Origin: Burkholderiales bacterium
GTDB lineage: Bacteria > Pseudomonadota > Gammaproteobacteria > Burkholderiales > Thiobacillaceae
Length of the DNA: 9,687 bases
Reading direction: 5' to 3'
Assembly (NCBI GenBank): GCA_005793645.1
Contig: SXRG01000045.1
Span: forward strand, 1-9,687
The notes below the pieces were generated by a model, which saw only the letters and a program-made list of their open reading frames with translations, made no database searches and was not told the origin of the DNA. Position numbers and translations under genes: made by a program. Positions 1 through 6,784 of this stretch are shown piece by piece; positions within the stretch are counted from its first letter, which is position 1; every line of letters begins with the position of its first letter.

Positions 1-325
1 CGCCGCCCATACCTGCGGCGATGAACAGCATATCAGCGCCATCGATCATTTCGACGATGCGCTCACGGTCTTCCAGTGCCGACTCGCGGCCAACCTCAGG
101 CTTTGCGCCGGCGCCCAGCCCCTTGGTGATGCTATTGCCGATCTGCAACTGAATCGGAGCGCGGTTGCGGCGCAGGGCTTGAGCATCGGTGTTGATGGAA
201 ATGAATTCCACCCCACCCATACCTTGCCCGATCATGTGGTCAATCGCGTTTCCACCGCAACCACCTACACCGATAACCTTGATTACGGCCTCTTGAGTTT
301 GAGTCTCTTCCAGTTCGAATAACAT
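1..325 (-). CDS. ftsZ: Cell division protein FtsZ, N-terminal part (gene runs off the left edge)
   Basis: FtsZ is the tubulin-like GTPase that polymerises into the cytoplasmic Z ring and recruits the divisome. The visible 108 residues are the start of the GTP-binding domain: VIKVIGVGGCGGNAIDHM at about 14-31 (first nucleotide-binding loop), NTDAQAL at 45-51, ITKGLGAGAKPEVGR at 66-80 and FIAAGMGG at 101-108. The window ends just before the GGGTGTG tubulin signature, so the rest of the GTPase domain and the C-terminal FtsA/ZipA-binding peptide lie outside. The ATG at 325 is chosen because AAAGGAG lies 7 bases upstream and homology begins within a few residues. The glycine-rich loop has Cys23 where the enteric protein has Gly; related FtsZ proteins vary here. 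FtsZ is the last gene of the cluster in this window and the only one separated from its upstream neighbour by a real gap, which holds two hairpins. Identity is certain. Confidence 0.98.
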   Translation of the reverse strand, partial: MLFELEETQTQEAVIKVIGVGGCGGNAIDHMIGQGMGGVEFISINTDAQALRRNRAPIQLQIGNSITKGLGAGAKPEVGRESALEDRERIVEMIDGADMLFIAAGMGG

Positions 326-332
326 AGTCTTG

Positions 333-339
333 CTCCTTT
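333..339 (-). promoter_or_regulatory. Ribosome binding site of ftsZ
   Basis: The minus strand reads AAAGGAG here, 7 bases before the ftsZ ATG. It is a strong Shine-Dalgarno sequence. It sits in an intergenic leader, whereas the other cluster genes start inside or at the end of the preceding gene. This suits independent, high-level translation of FtsZ. Confidence 0.85.
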
Positions 340-355
340 ACACGCTCGTTGTCTT

Positions 356-374
356 AAAAAAGGCCCGCCGGCCC
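356..374 (-). promoter_or_regulatory. GC-rich hairpin followed by a U-run, in the ftsA-ftsZ gap
   Basis: On the minus strand GGCC-GGCG-GGCC forms a 4 bp all-GC stem with a 4-base loop, extendable by one G-U pair, and is followed directly by six T (356-361). The shape is that of a small intrinsic terminator. However, the stem is short and ftsZ starts about 30 bases downstream, so it would at most be a leaky attenuator or a pause or processing site. The alternative is a chance palindrome in a GC-rich spacer. No convincing -35/-10 promoter pair was found in this gap. Confidence 0.35.
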
Positions 375-387
375 GCTCATCACGCCA

Positions 388-403
388 GGATCATTGCTGA
401 TCC
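388..403 (-). promoter_or_regulatory. Perfect 6 bp hairpin with GCAA tetraloop, in the ftsA-ftsZ gap
   Basis: The transcript strand reads GGATCA-GCAA-TGATCC, a perfect inverted repeat closed by a GNRA-type tetraloop, which is a known stable RNA loop. It lies about 15 bases upstream of the GC-rich hairpin and about 30 bases after the ftsA stop. It could be an RNA processing or stability element that separates ftsZ mRNA from the upstream operon message, or a dyad operator. The function is inference; the base pairing is directly visible. Confidence 0.4.
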
Positions 404-433
404 ACCCACTGAAACGCATCGCTGCATCTCATT

Positions 434-1681
434 TCAAAAAGTGTCCTTGAACCATCGCTTCATCCGGTTCGCGAGCGCGGTTACGCCACCCTCGCCCAAA
501 AATGTCGCCGGATCACGCTGCTCCAATCCGGCAATCAACAACCCCACGCTAGTGGCGTATCGGGGATTACGCACCCGCTCAGCGAGCCCTCCCTCATAGT
601 TGGGGACACCCACCCGCACCGGCACATGAAAGATCTCCTCGGCCAACTCAACCATGCCCGGCAGCAAACTACTGCCGCCTGTCAGGACAATGCCCGACGA
701 GATCTGCTCCAGAAAACCGGAGCGGGTCAGCTCCGCTTTAATCATCTTGAACAACTCCTCCACACGCCGCTCAATCACCTCTGCCAACAGCTGACGAGAG
801 GGCTGACTAGGCGAGCGATCGCCAATACCGGGAACTTCAATCATCTCCCGTGAATCGGCCAGTTTGCACAGGGCAATGCCATGACGAATCTTCAGGTCCT
901 CGGCCTCTCGGGTTGGGGTACGCAAGGCCATGGCGATGTCGTTAGTTATATGATCTCCGGCAATCGGAAGGACCGCCGTATGCTGAAGCGCACCGTGAGT
1001 AAAGACGGCCATATCCGTGGTCCCGCCCCCAATGTCGATCAGCGCCACTCCCAAATCCTTTTCGTCCTCATTCAGCAGCGCCAAACTGGAGGCCAACGGC
1101 TGCAAGATCAGATCGGACAGTTCGACCCCGCAACGGCGGACACACTTTTCCAGGTTCTGCGCGGCCGATACGGTCCCGGTAACGATGTGAATCTTGACCT
1201 CCAGACGCACACCACTCATGCCCAAGGGATCACGCACATCCCCTTGACCGTCGATGATGAATTCCTGCGGCTCCACATGGAGCACTTGCTGGTCGTTCGA
1301 AATATTCACCGCACGCGCGGTCTCCATTACGCGATCGACATCGGCCTTCGCCACTTCGCGATCGCGCAACGGCACCATGCCATGTGAGTTGAGTGAACGC
1401 ACATGACTCCCCGAGATCCCCGCGTAGACCTCGCGTATCTTGCAAGCGGCCATCAATTCGGCATCCTGCAAGGCGCGCTGCACGGCGGCCACAGCGTCTT
1501 CAATGCTGACGACCATGCCCTTTCTCATGCCGCGTGAACCTGTGGAACTCATGCCGATGATATTGAACCCGCCCTCATCCGTCGGTTCAGCGACCAGCAC
1601 CACAATCTTCGAGGTGCCAATATCCAGCCCAACGATCAGGTCCTTGTTCTCGCGCATCTTGCTGATATTCGAAAAACTCAT
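434..1681 (-). CDS. ftsA: Cell division protein FtsA, actin-like Z-ring membrane anchor
   Basis: FtsA binds ATP, polymerises on the inner membrane and tethers FtsZ there, then signals to later division proteins. The 415-residue product is close to the usual 420. The actin-fold motifs are present: phosphate-1 loop LIVGLDIGTSKIVVLV at 15-30, phosphate-2 loop ALIDIGGGTTDMAVF at 213-227 and adenosine loop GIVLTGGSSLLPGM at 330-343. SRGMRKG (49-55) and HVEPQEFIIDGQ (135-146) mark subdomains 1A and 1C. The C-terminus, ANRMKRWFKDTF at 404-415, is the basic-aromatic amphipathic helix that inserts into the membrane. The ATG at 1681 overlaps the ftsQ stop as ATGA and has AAAGG 7 bases upstream. Met9 is a weaker alternative start. 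FtsA is coupled to ftsQ and followed by a 108-base gap before ftsZ. Confidence 0.98.
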   Translation of the reverse strand: MSFSNISKMRENKDLIVGLDIGTSKIVVLVAEPTDEGGFNIIGMSSTGSRGMRKGMVVSIEDAVAAVQRALQDAELMAACKIREVYAGISGSHVRSLNSHGMVPLRDREVAKADVDRVMETARAVNISNDQQVLHVEPQEFIIDGQGDVRDPLGMSGVRLEVKIHIVTGTVSAAQNLEKCVRRCGVELSDLILQPLASSLALLNEDEKDLGVALIDIGGGTTDMAVFTHGALQHTAVLPIAGDHITNDIAMALRTPTREAEDLKIRHGIALCKLADSREMIEVPGIGDRSPSQPSRQLLAEVIERRVEELFKMIKAELTRSGFLEQISSGIVLTGGSSLLPGMVELAEEIFHVPVRVGVPNYEGGLAERVRNPRYATSVGLLIAGLEQRDPATFLGEGGVTALANRMKRWFKDTF

Positions 1682-2421
1682 GTCTTTACCTTTGCTGATA
1701 ACTGACTAGAAGGCTTCGCGGACGAGCCCCCAATCCGTGCCGAGAACCCGTTCGGATAGCGCATGTCGACATACTTGATCGAACTCGAAACGCGTTCCGC
1801 CGCCGAATAAAACCGGACAAATCGTTGCAGACGCTCGGTCAGCTGCTCCTGACCCAGATCGATCACCATTCCGTTATTGAGACCCAGTTGCCAGGCACTG
1901 CGACGGTCAACACGGATATGCGAAATCGTCCAAGCTTTTGGCGCCAGAATAGCCGCGAATTCGGCATAGCGATGTGCCACTGCGCCCTCCATGCCATCGG
2001 GCGCCTCTACCTTGGGCAGATCAGGTGCCGGTTTCGCCGGGTAAACCTCACCCTGTACGCTCAAGGTGTCACGCTCGCTCCACGCAGCCAAAGGGATGCG
2101 CTCTTCCAGAACCACCCGAATACGCCCTGGCCAGATACGCTGGGCCTGCGCCCGATTGACCCAGGGCATTAATTCAAATTCGTGTTTGACAGCCCTCATG
2201 TCAAGGCTCAAAAAACTGCCGTGCAACTGCGCCACAGCCCCGCGCACCCCGGCCATCGTCTGCGCCTGAGAGGCCAGCACCTCCACCTGCCGCACCGGCA
2301 GGAGGCGCTGATACGCCACAACCGCGCCATAGCCCAGCGCGAAAACCAGCGTCAGCAGAAAAATACCAATCGCCAGTCGGTTCATGAGGGGCACGTTATC
2401 GGTCACAACGCTATGCCACAT
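1678..2421 (-). CDS. ftsQ: Cell division protein FtsQ, bitopic divisome scaffold
   Basis: FtsQ is a single-pass inner-membrane protein whose periplasmic part binds FtsB/FtsL and links early and late divisome proteins. With the start used here it has 247 residues: a short cytoplasmic tail (1-12), a membrane helix at about 14-36 (rich in L, I, V, F), then the POTRA domain from LPVRQVEVLA at about 41. Next come MPWVNRAQAQRIWPGRIRV (85-103) and ERIPLAAW (107-114), and the beta domain with AWQLGLNNGMVIDLG (176-190), ERLQRFVRFY (196-205) and IKYVDMRYPNGF (215-226). The frame is open to 2478, but the ATG at 2421 is preferred because AAGGAGG lies 6 bases upstream. It overlaps the ddlB end by 11 bases. 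Met13 (2385) has no such site and would start right at the membrane helix. The cytoplasmic tail is about half the length of the enteric one. Confidence 0.95.
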   Translation of the reverse strand: MWHSVVTDNVPLMNRLAIGIFLLTLVFALGYGAVVAYQRLLPVRQVEVLASQAQTMAGVRGAVAQLHGSFLSLDMRAVKHEFELMPWVNRAQAQRIWPGRIRVVLEERIPLAAWSERDTLSVQGEVYPAKPAPDLPKVEAPDGMEGAVAHRYAEFAAILAPKAWTISHIRVDRRSAWQLGLNNGMVIDLGQEQLTERLQRFVRFYSAAERVSSSIKYVDMRYPNGFSARIGGSSAKPSSQLSAKVKT

Positions 2422-3349
2422 CCATCGCCTCCTTCTGTGCCAAGTCCAGCACTTGCAGACACAGGTCGGCAAACTCAATGCCGCTGGCGCGAGCCGCCAT
2501 TGGCACCAGGCTGTGATCGGTCATCCCCGGCGAAGTGTTGATCTCAAGCACATAGGGACGCTGATTCGCGTCCAGCAGGATGTCTACCCGACCCCAGCCC
2601 CAGCAGCCCAACACGGCAAACGCCCGTTGCGCCAATTGCTGCATCTCGACCTCCAGCGCAACAGGCAGACCGCTTGGGACAAGATAACGCGTGTCATCAC
2701 GCAAGTACTTGGCTTCGTAGTCATAAAACTCGGTCGCCGGCACAATGCGGATCACCGGTAGCGCCCGCCCCCCCAGAATGCCCACCGTAAATTCGCCGCC
2801 CGACAACTCGCGCTCGGCCAGAACCAGTTCGTCATAGCGCGCGGCTTCGCGCCAGGCCGCCTGCAGGGCACCCGGCGTCTTAACCTTAGTGATGCCAATG
2901 CTCGAACCTTCGTTCGCCGGTTTAACAAAAATGGGCAGGCCCAACTGGCGCTCAACCGCCGAAAAATCAGCATCCGCACTCAGCAAGGCATATTCCGGCA
3001 CAGGCAAGCCGGCCGCCTGCCACATCAACTTGCTGCGCCACTTGTCCATCGCCAACGCCGAGGCCAGCACGCCACTGCCGGTATAAGGGATCTTCAGCAA
3101 GGACAAAGCACCCTGCATTTGACCATCCTCACCGCCCCGCCCGTGCAGGGCGATAAAGACACAATCGAATCCGGCCGCTTCCAGGCCCTGCAAACCCCCG
3201 CTGGCCGGATCATAGGGATGTGCGTCGACACCCCGACTGCACAATGCCGCCAGGACGGCTGCCCCACTCTTGAGCGACACCTCACGCTCCGCCGAGTCAC
3301 CGCCCAGCAAAACACCCACTTTACCCAGCGTATCCATCTTGTCCTTCAT
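2411..3349 (-). CDS. ddlB: D-alanine--D-alanine ligase, DdlB type
   Basis: This cytoplasmic ATP-grasp enzyme joins two D-alanines to give the D-Ala-D-Ala dipeptide that MurF adds to the stem peptide. The 312 residues match the family length (about 306). Visible motifs are GVLLGGDSAEREVSLKSG at 12-29, with Glu21 equivalent to the D-Ala-1-binding glutamate; HGRGGEDGQMQG at 69-80; and the glycine loop NEGSSIGI at 146-153, with Ser150. Also present are FYDYEAKYL at 208-216 (Lys214, Tyr215), GWGRVDILLD at 251-260 (Arg254) and the metal and product site EINTSPGMTDHSLVPMAA at 269-286. All catalytic positions are kept. The ATG at 3349 overlaps the murB stop (ATGA) with GGAG 7 bases upstream. Met5 at 3337, with AAGGA just before it, is a possible alternative. 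The ddlB position between murB and ftsQ is canonical; ddlA-type paralogues are normally unlinked. Confidence 0.97.
   Translation of the reverse strand: MKDKMDTLGKVGVLLGGDSAEREVSLKSGAAVLAALCSRGVDAHPYDPASGGLQGLEAAGFDCVFIALHGRGGEDGQMQGALSLLKIPYTGSGVLASALAMDKWRSKLMWQAAGLPVPEYALLSADADFSAVERQLGLPIFVKPANEGSSIGITKVKTPGALQAAWREAARYDELVLAERELSGGEFTVGILGGRALPVIRIVPATEFYDYEAKYLRDDTRYLVPSGLPVALEVEMQQLAQRAFAVLGCWGWGRVDILLDANQRPYVLEINTSPGMTDHSLVPMAARASGIEFADLCLQVLDLAQKEAMDVA
2428..2434 (-). promoter_or_regulatory. Ribosome binding site that sets the ftsQ start
   Basis: The minus strand reads AAGGAGG inside the last codons of ddlB, 6 bases before the ATG at 2421. This near-perfect Shine-Dalgarno decides between that ATG, the longer open frame to 2478 and the later ATG at 2385. 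Confidence 0.85.
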
Positions 3350-4311
3350 GCAATTTCTCCAACGATACGCACCTCGCGTTGCAACTCGATCCCGGCCTGC
3401 GTCTTCACGGTGGCCTGTACCTGCGTCATCAGGGCCTCAATGTCTGCCGCCCGCGCGCTCCCCAAATTGACAATAAAATTGGCATGTTTTTCAGACACCT
3501 GCGCATCTCCCACGCGTACACCCTTGAGGCCACAGGCCTCGATCAGGCGCGCCGCGTAATCACCGTCCGGGTTGCGAAACACGGAACCGGCATTGGGCAA
3601 ATTAAGCGGCTGAGTCTCGGCACGCCGGTCCAGCAGACGCCGGGTCTCTGCCCTGGCCACCTCGCGTGCGTCCGCGTCCAGGTTACGGCGGAAATGGAAC
3701 CAGGCAGCAATGAACCACTCCTCGGCGCCCATTACGAGGTGCACATGGCGATAACCAATGTCGTACGCTTCGTGCGGACGCGTGTGCAAGTGCCCGGAAC
3801 GATCGACCGTCAGCACCTGCAAAACCGCACCCCAGGTCTCACGCCCATGGCACCCGGCATTCATGGCCAAGGCCCCACCTACCGTACCCGGGATACCCGC
3901 CAGAAACTCAGCGCCCTCCATCCCCTCCCCGCTGACAAAACGCGCCAGTTTTGGGCTGGAGACACCCGCCTCGGCATAGACCACGGCCTCGTCTTCCGGC
4001 AAGCGCGCAGACCACTCGGGGAAATCGTTCCGCTCCGCCACGCGCAACTCAGACAACAACCCGTGTAGACAAACGACCGTGCCACGCACCCCAGCATCCC
4101 GTACCAGCAGGTTACTGCCCAGACCAATGAACAACACAGGCTCTTCAGGTGGCAGCAGACGCAGGAAGACGCACAAGTCATCAAGATCCGCCGGCGTGTA
4201 AAAACGATCCGCCGGGCCGCCCACACGCCAGCTCGTATAACGACTCAGCGGCACCCGATGGCGCAATGCGCCACGCAAGAGATCCTGATTGGCGACGGTG
4301 TGATCCATCAC
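3346..4311 (-). CDS. murB: UDP-N-acetylenolpyruvoylglucosamine reductase, type II MurB
   Basis: MurB is the FAD-containing, NADPH-dependent reductase that makes UDP-MurNAc, the second committed step of peptidoglycan synthesis. The FAD-binding motifs are YTSWRVGGPAD at 25-35, FIGLGSNLLVRD at 61-72 and GIPGTVGGALAMNAG at 139-153. The catalytic set is Arg188 in YDIGYR, Ser243 in NAGSVFRNP (240-248) and Glu313 in QREV. RLIEACGLKG (255-264) and SEKHANFIVN (273-282) are typical of the short type II family and replace the tyrosine-loop insertion of the enteric type I enzyme. The first codon is either GTG at 4311 (overlapping the murC stop as GTGA, 7 bases from AGGGG) or the adjacent ATG at 4308, 10 bases from it. 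The two differ by one residue. Both couple translation to murC. Confidence 0.96.
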   Translation of the reverse strand: MMDHTVANQDLLRGALRHRVPLSRYTSWRVGGPADRFYTPADLDDLCVFLRLLPPEEPVLFIGLGSNLLVRDAGVRGTVVCLHGLLSELRVAERNDFPEWSARLPEDEAVVYAEAGVSSPKLARFVSGEGMEGAEFLAGIPGTVGGALAMNAGCHGRETWGAVLQVLTVDRSGHLHTRPHEAYDIGYRHVHLVMGAEEWFIAAWFHFRRNLDADAREVARAETRRLLDRRAETQPLNLPNAGSVFRNPDGDYAARLIEACGLKGVRVGDAQVSEKHANFIVNLGSARAADIEALMTQVQATVKTQAGIELQREVRIVGEIA

Positions 4312-5696
4312 TTTTCTACCCCTGCCAATCGACTGGGAAGCTGACCGATCGAACCGGCCCCCATGGTCAACACCACATCACCACGCTTGAGCAGCGCTGT
4401 CAAAGCGGCATCCACCTCGGTTACCTCCGGCACGAACAGCGGCTCCCGACCCCGCAAGCGCAGAGCTCGGGCCAGGCTGCGCCCGTCCGCCGCGACGACT
4501 GGCGTCTCACCTGCGGCATAGACCTCTGTCAGGACCACCAAATCGGCCTGCGCCAGAACCCCGACGAAATCCTCGAACAGATCGCGGGTGCGGGTGTAAC
4601 GATGCGGCTGGAAGACCAGCACAATACGCCGACCCGGGAATGCCCCACGCGCGGCCGATAGGGTCGCCGCCATCTCTACCGGGTGATGACCGTAGTCGTC
4701 CACCAGGGTGTAATACCCACCCGACGGCAATGGGATATCGCCATAGCGCTGAAAGCGCCGACCAACCCCGCGGAATCCAGCCAAAGCCGTTTGCACCGCC
4801 GCATCCGGCAGATTGAGTTCCCACGCGACGCCAATGGCGGCCAGTGCGTTGCGCACATTGTGCAGGCCGGGCAGATTGAGGCGGATATCGATGGGTGAAC
4901 GGCTCCCGTTGCGCAGCGCCGTGAAGCACATGCCACCCTCTTCGGGCCGCACATTGATCGCCTGAATGCCCGCCCCCTCGGACAGACCATAAGTCATTAC
5001 CGGGCGCGTTACCTGGGCGCGAATCGCGGCGACGCCCGGATCATCAATACACAGGATACTCATGCCCCAGAACGGCAGACGATGGATAAATTCAATAAAG
5101 GCCGCATGCAGACGCTCAACACTATGGCCATAGGTCTCCATGTGATCCTGATCAATATTGGTGACTATCGAGATCACAGGTGACAGGTGCAAGAAAGAGG
5201 CATCCGACTCGTCCGCCTCAGCGACCAGATACTCACCCTGGCCAAGCCGTGCATTGGCCTCGGCCGCCAACAGCTTGCCGCCAATGACAAAGGTCGGATC
5301 CATACCCGCCTCCGACAGTACGCTGGCAATCAGACTGGTGGTCGTGGTCTTGCCATGCGTCCCGGCGACCGCAATGCCCTGTTTGAAGCGCATCAGTTCG
5401 GCCAGCATCATGGCCCGCGCCACGACCGGAATTTGCGCAGCACGCGCCGCAACAACCTCGGGGTTATCGGCCTGAACCGCCGTCGAGGTGACAATCACAT
5501 CGACACCCTGAACCTGGCCCGCACCATGCCCCTGATACACGCGCGCACCCAGAGCCACCAGACGCCGGGTTACGGCACTCTCGGCCTTATCACTGCCACT
5601 GACCTCGAAACCCAAATTGATCAGCATCTCGGCGATGCCGCTCATGCCGGCGCCACCAATGCCAACGAAATGGATTCGTTTGACCTTATGTTTCAT
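4308..5696 (-). CDS. murC: UDP-N-acetylmuramate--L-alanine ligase MurC
   Basis: MurC is the cytoplasmic ATP-dependent ligase that adds L-Ala, the first stem-peptide residue, to UDP-MurNAc. The 462 residues show the three Mur ligase domains. The Rossmann UDP-binding domain has HFVGIGGAGMSGIAEML at 9-25 and SGSDK at 33-37. The ATPase domain has the P-loop AGTHGKTTTT at 111-120, AEADESDASF at 159-168 and TNIDQDHMETYG at 179-190. GLHNVRNALAAIGVA at 277-291 and GVGRRFQRYG at 310-319 lead into the C-terminal domain with VDDYGHHPVEM (332-342), FQPHRYTRTRDLF (362-374) and MGAGSIGQL (445-453). YGHHP distinguishes MurC from MurD, MurE and MurF. The ATG at 5696 overlaps the murG stop as ATGA, with GAGGAG 8 bases upstream. 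The gene lies directly before murB, which makes its substrate. Confidence 0.98.
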   Translation of the reverse strand: MKHKVKRIHFVGIGGAGMSGIAEMLINLGFEVSGSDKAESAVTRRLVALGARVYQGHGAGQVQGVDVIVTSTAVQADNPEVVAARAAQIPVVARAMMLAELMRFKQGIAVAGTHGKTTTTSLIASVLSEAGMDPTFVIGGKLLAAEANARLGQGEYLVAEADESDASFLHLSPVISIVTNIDQDHMETYGHSVERLHAAFIEFIHRLPFWGMSILCIDDPGVAAIRAQVTRPVMTYGLSEGAGIQAINVRPEEGGMCFTALRNGSRSPIDIRLNLPGLHNVRNALAAIGVAWELNLPDAAVQTALAGFRGVGRRFQRYGDIPLPSGGYYTLVDDYGHHPVEMAATLSAARGAFPGRRIVLVFQPHRYTRTRDLFEDFVGVLAQADLVVLTEVYAAGETPVVAADGRSLARALRLRGREPLFVPEVTEVDAALTALLKRGDVVLTMGAGSIGQLPSRLAGVEK

Positions 5697-6784
5697 CGCC
5701 CCAACTCCTCCATGGCATCGGCCACAGCCTCTGCAGCCCGCGGCAGTGCCCGCGCACGAGCACGCTGGGCCCGCTCAATCAACTCCGCCCGAGTCAGCGC
5801 ACGCAACCAGGCCGCCAACGATTCCGCTGTCAAGGTGGATTGCGGCAATAACCAGCCCGCATCGGCATCAACCAAATACTGCGCATTGGCCGTCTGGTGA
5901 TCGTCCACGGCATGGGGGAAAGGTACAAATCCCGCTGCCACGCCCGCCGCTGCCAGCTCAGACACCGTCGAGGCCCCCGCGCGACAGATCACACCATCCG
6001 CCCAGTCATAGGCTGCGGCCATATCCTCGATGAAGGCCACGCATTCACCCGCCACGCCGGCCTCCGCATAGTTTTTCTGCAAGGCTTCCAGATGCCGTGC
6101 GCCGGCCTGATGGCGTAGCTGAGGCCGCTCGGCCGCCGGGATCAGGGCCAGGGCCTGCGGAACCAAGGCATTCAAGGCCGTGGCCCCAAGGCTGCCGCCA
6201 ATCACCAGAATACGCAGCGGCCCCTCGCGCCCTGCCATACGCTGCGCCGGATCAACCATGGCCGCAATCTCCGCACGAACCGGATTGCCGACACAGTGCG
6301 TATCCGCACGGCAACCCGGGATGGCACTCCGGCCAATAAAAGCCCCCGGCAGCCCCAACAAAATGCGATCGGCCACACAGGCCAACAACCGGTTGGTCAG
6401 CCCCGAACGGGCATTTTGTTCATGAATAACCAGAGGCCAGCCCAGCAATGCCGCCATCATCCCCCCGGGAAATGCCGCATACCCCCCCATACCCAACACC
6501 ACGGCCGGGCGCACCCGACGCAGGATACGCAGCGCCTGCCAGAAGGCACGCAACACATGCAGCGGCAACAAGACGATGCGCATTACCCCCTTGCCACGAA
6601 CCCCTGCCATCGTCAGGGTCTCGAGCGGGATACCCCGGACCGGCACCAGTCTAGCCTCGATCCCCACGGAGGTTCCCAGCCAAGTAACGCGCCATCCGCG
6701 TCCGAGCAAGACCTCGGCGACGGCCAAGGCCGGGATCACATGCCCACCCGTTCCTCCCGCCATGATCAAGGCGTGACGATTCAT
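5693..6784 (-). CDS. murG: Lipid II synthase MurG (UDP-GlcNAc transferase)
   Basis: MurG is a peripheral GT-B glycosyltransferase on the cytoplasmic face of the inner membrane. It adds GlcNAc from UDP-GlcNAc to lipid I to give lipid II. The 363 residues show the first glycine loop MAGGTGGHVIPALAVA at 8-23, GVRGKG at 61-66, LGMGGYAAFPGG at 97-108 and the HEQN motif at 121-124. The second glycine loop GGSLGA is at 196-201, CRAGASTVSELAAAG at 267-281 and the nucleotide-sugar motif VPFPHAVDDHQTANAQ at 287-302. The hydrophobic and basic patch near 68-92 fits membrane docking. The frame is open upstream to 7048, but that part lies inside ftsW. The ATG at 6784 has GGGAGG 5 bases before it and overlaps the ftsW stop as ATGA. 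A segment at about 149-164 is some ten residues longer than in the E. coli enzyme. Confidence 0.97.
   Translation of the reverse strand: MNRHALIMAGGTGGHVIPALAVAEVLLGRGWRVTWLGTSVGIEARLVPVRGIPLETLTMAGVRGKGVMRIVLLPLHVLRAFWQALRILRRVRPAVVLGMGGYAAFPGGMMAALLGWPLVIHEQNARSGLTNRLLACVADRILLGLPGAFIGRSAIPGCRADTHCVGNPVRAEIAAMVDPAQRMAGREGPLRILVIGGSLGATALNALVPQALALIPAAERPQLRHQAGARHLEALQKNYAEAGVAGECVAFIEDMAAAYDWADGVICRAGASTVSELAAAGVAAGFVPFPHAVDDHQTANAQYLVDADAGWLLPQSTLTAESLAAWLRALTRAELIERAQRARARALPRAAEAVADAMEELGR

Noticed and set aside
326..433. A sigma-70 promoter just before ftsZ
   Set aside because: No -35/-10 pair with acceptable spacing could be identified by eye; ftsZ promoters in other species often lie inside ftsA or ftsQ.
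2422..2478. N-terminal extension of ftsQ by 19 codons
   Set aside because: It overlaps ddlB and gives a Cys/Trp/Arg-rich stretch unlike FtsQ. The ATG at 2421 has AAGGAGG at ideal spacing.
3379..4068. A 229-codon plus-strand open frame opposite murB
   Set aside because: It is antisense to murB, whose motifs are all intact, and shows no family motifs of its own.
5187..5900. A 237-codon plus-strand open frame opposite murC and the end of murG
   Set aside because: It crosses the murC/murG boundary on the wrong strand and has no protein-like features.
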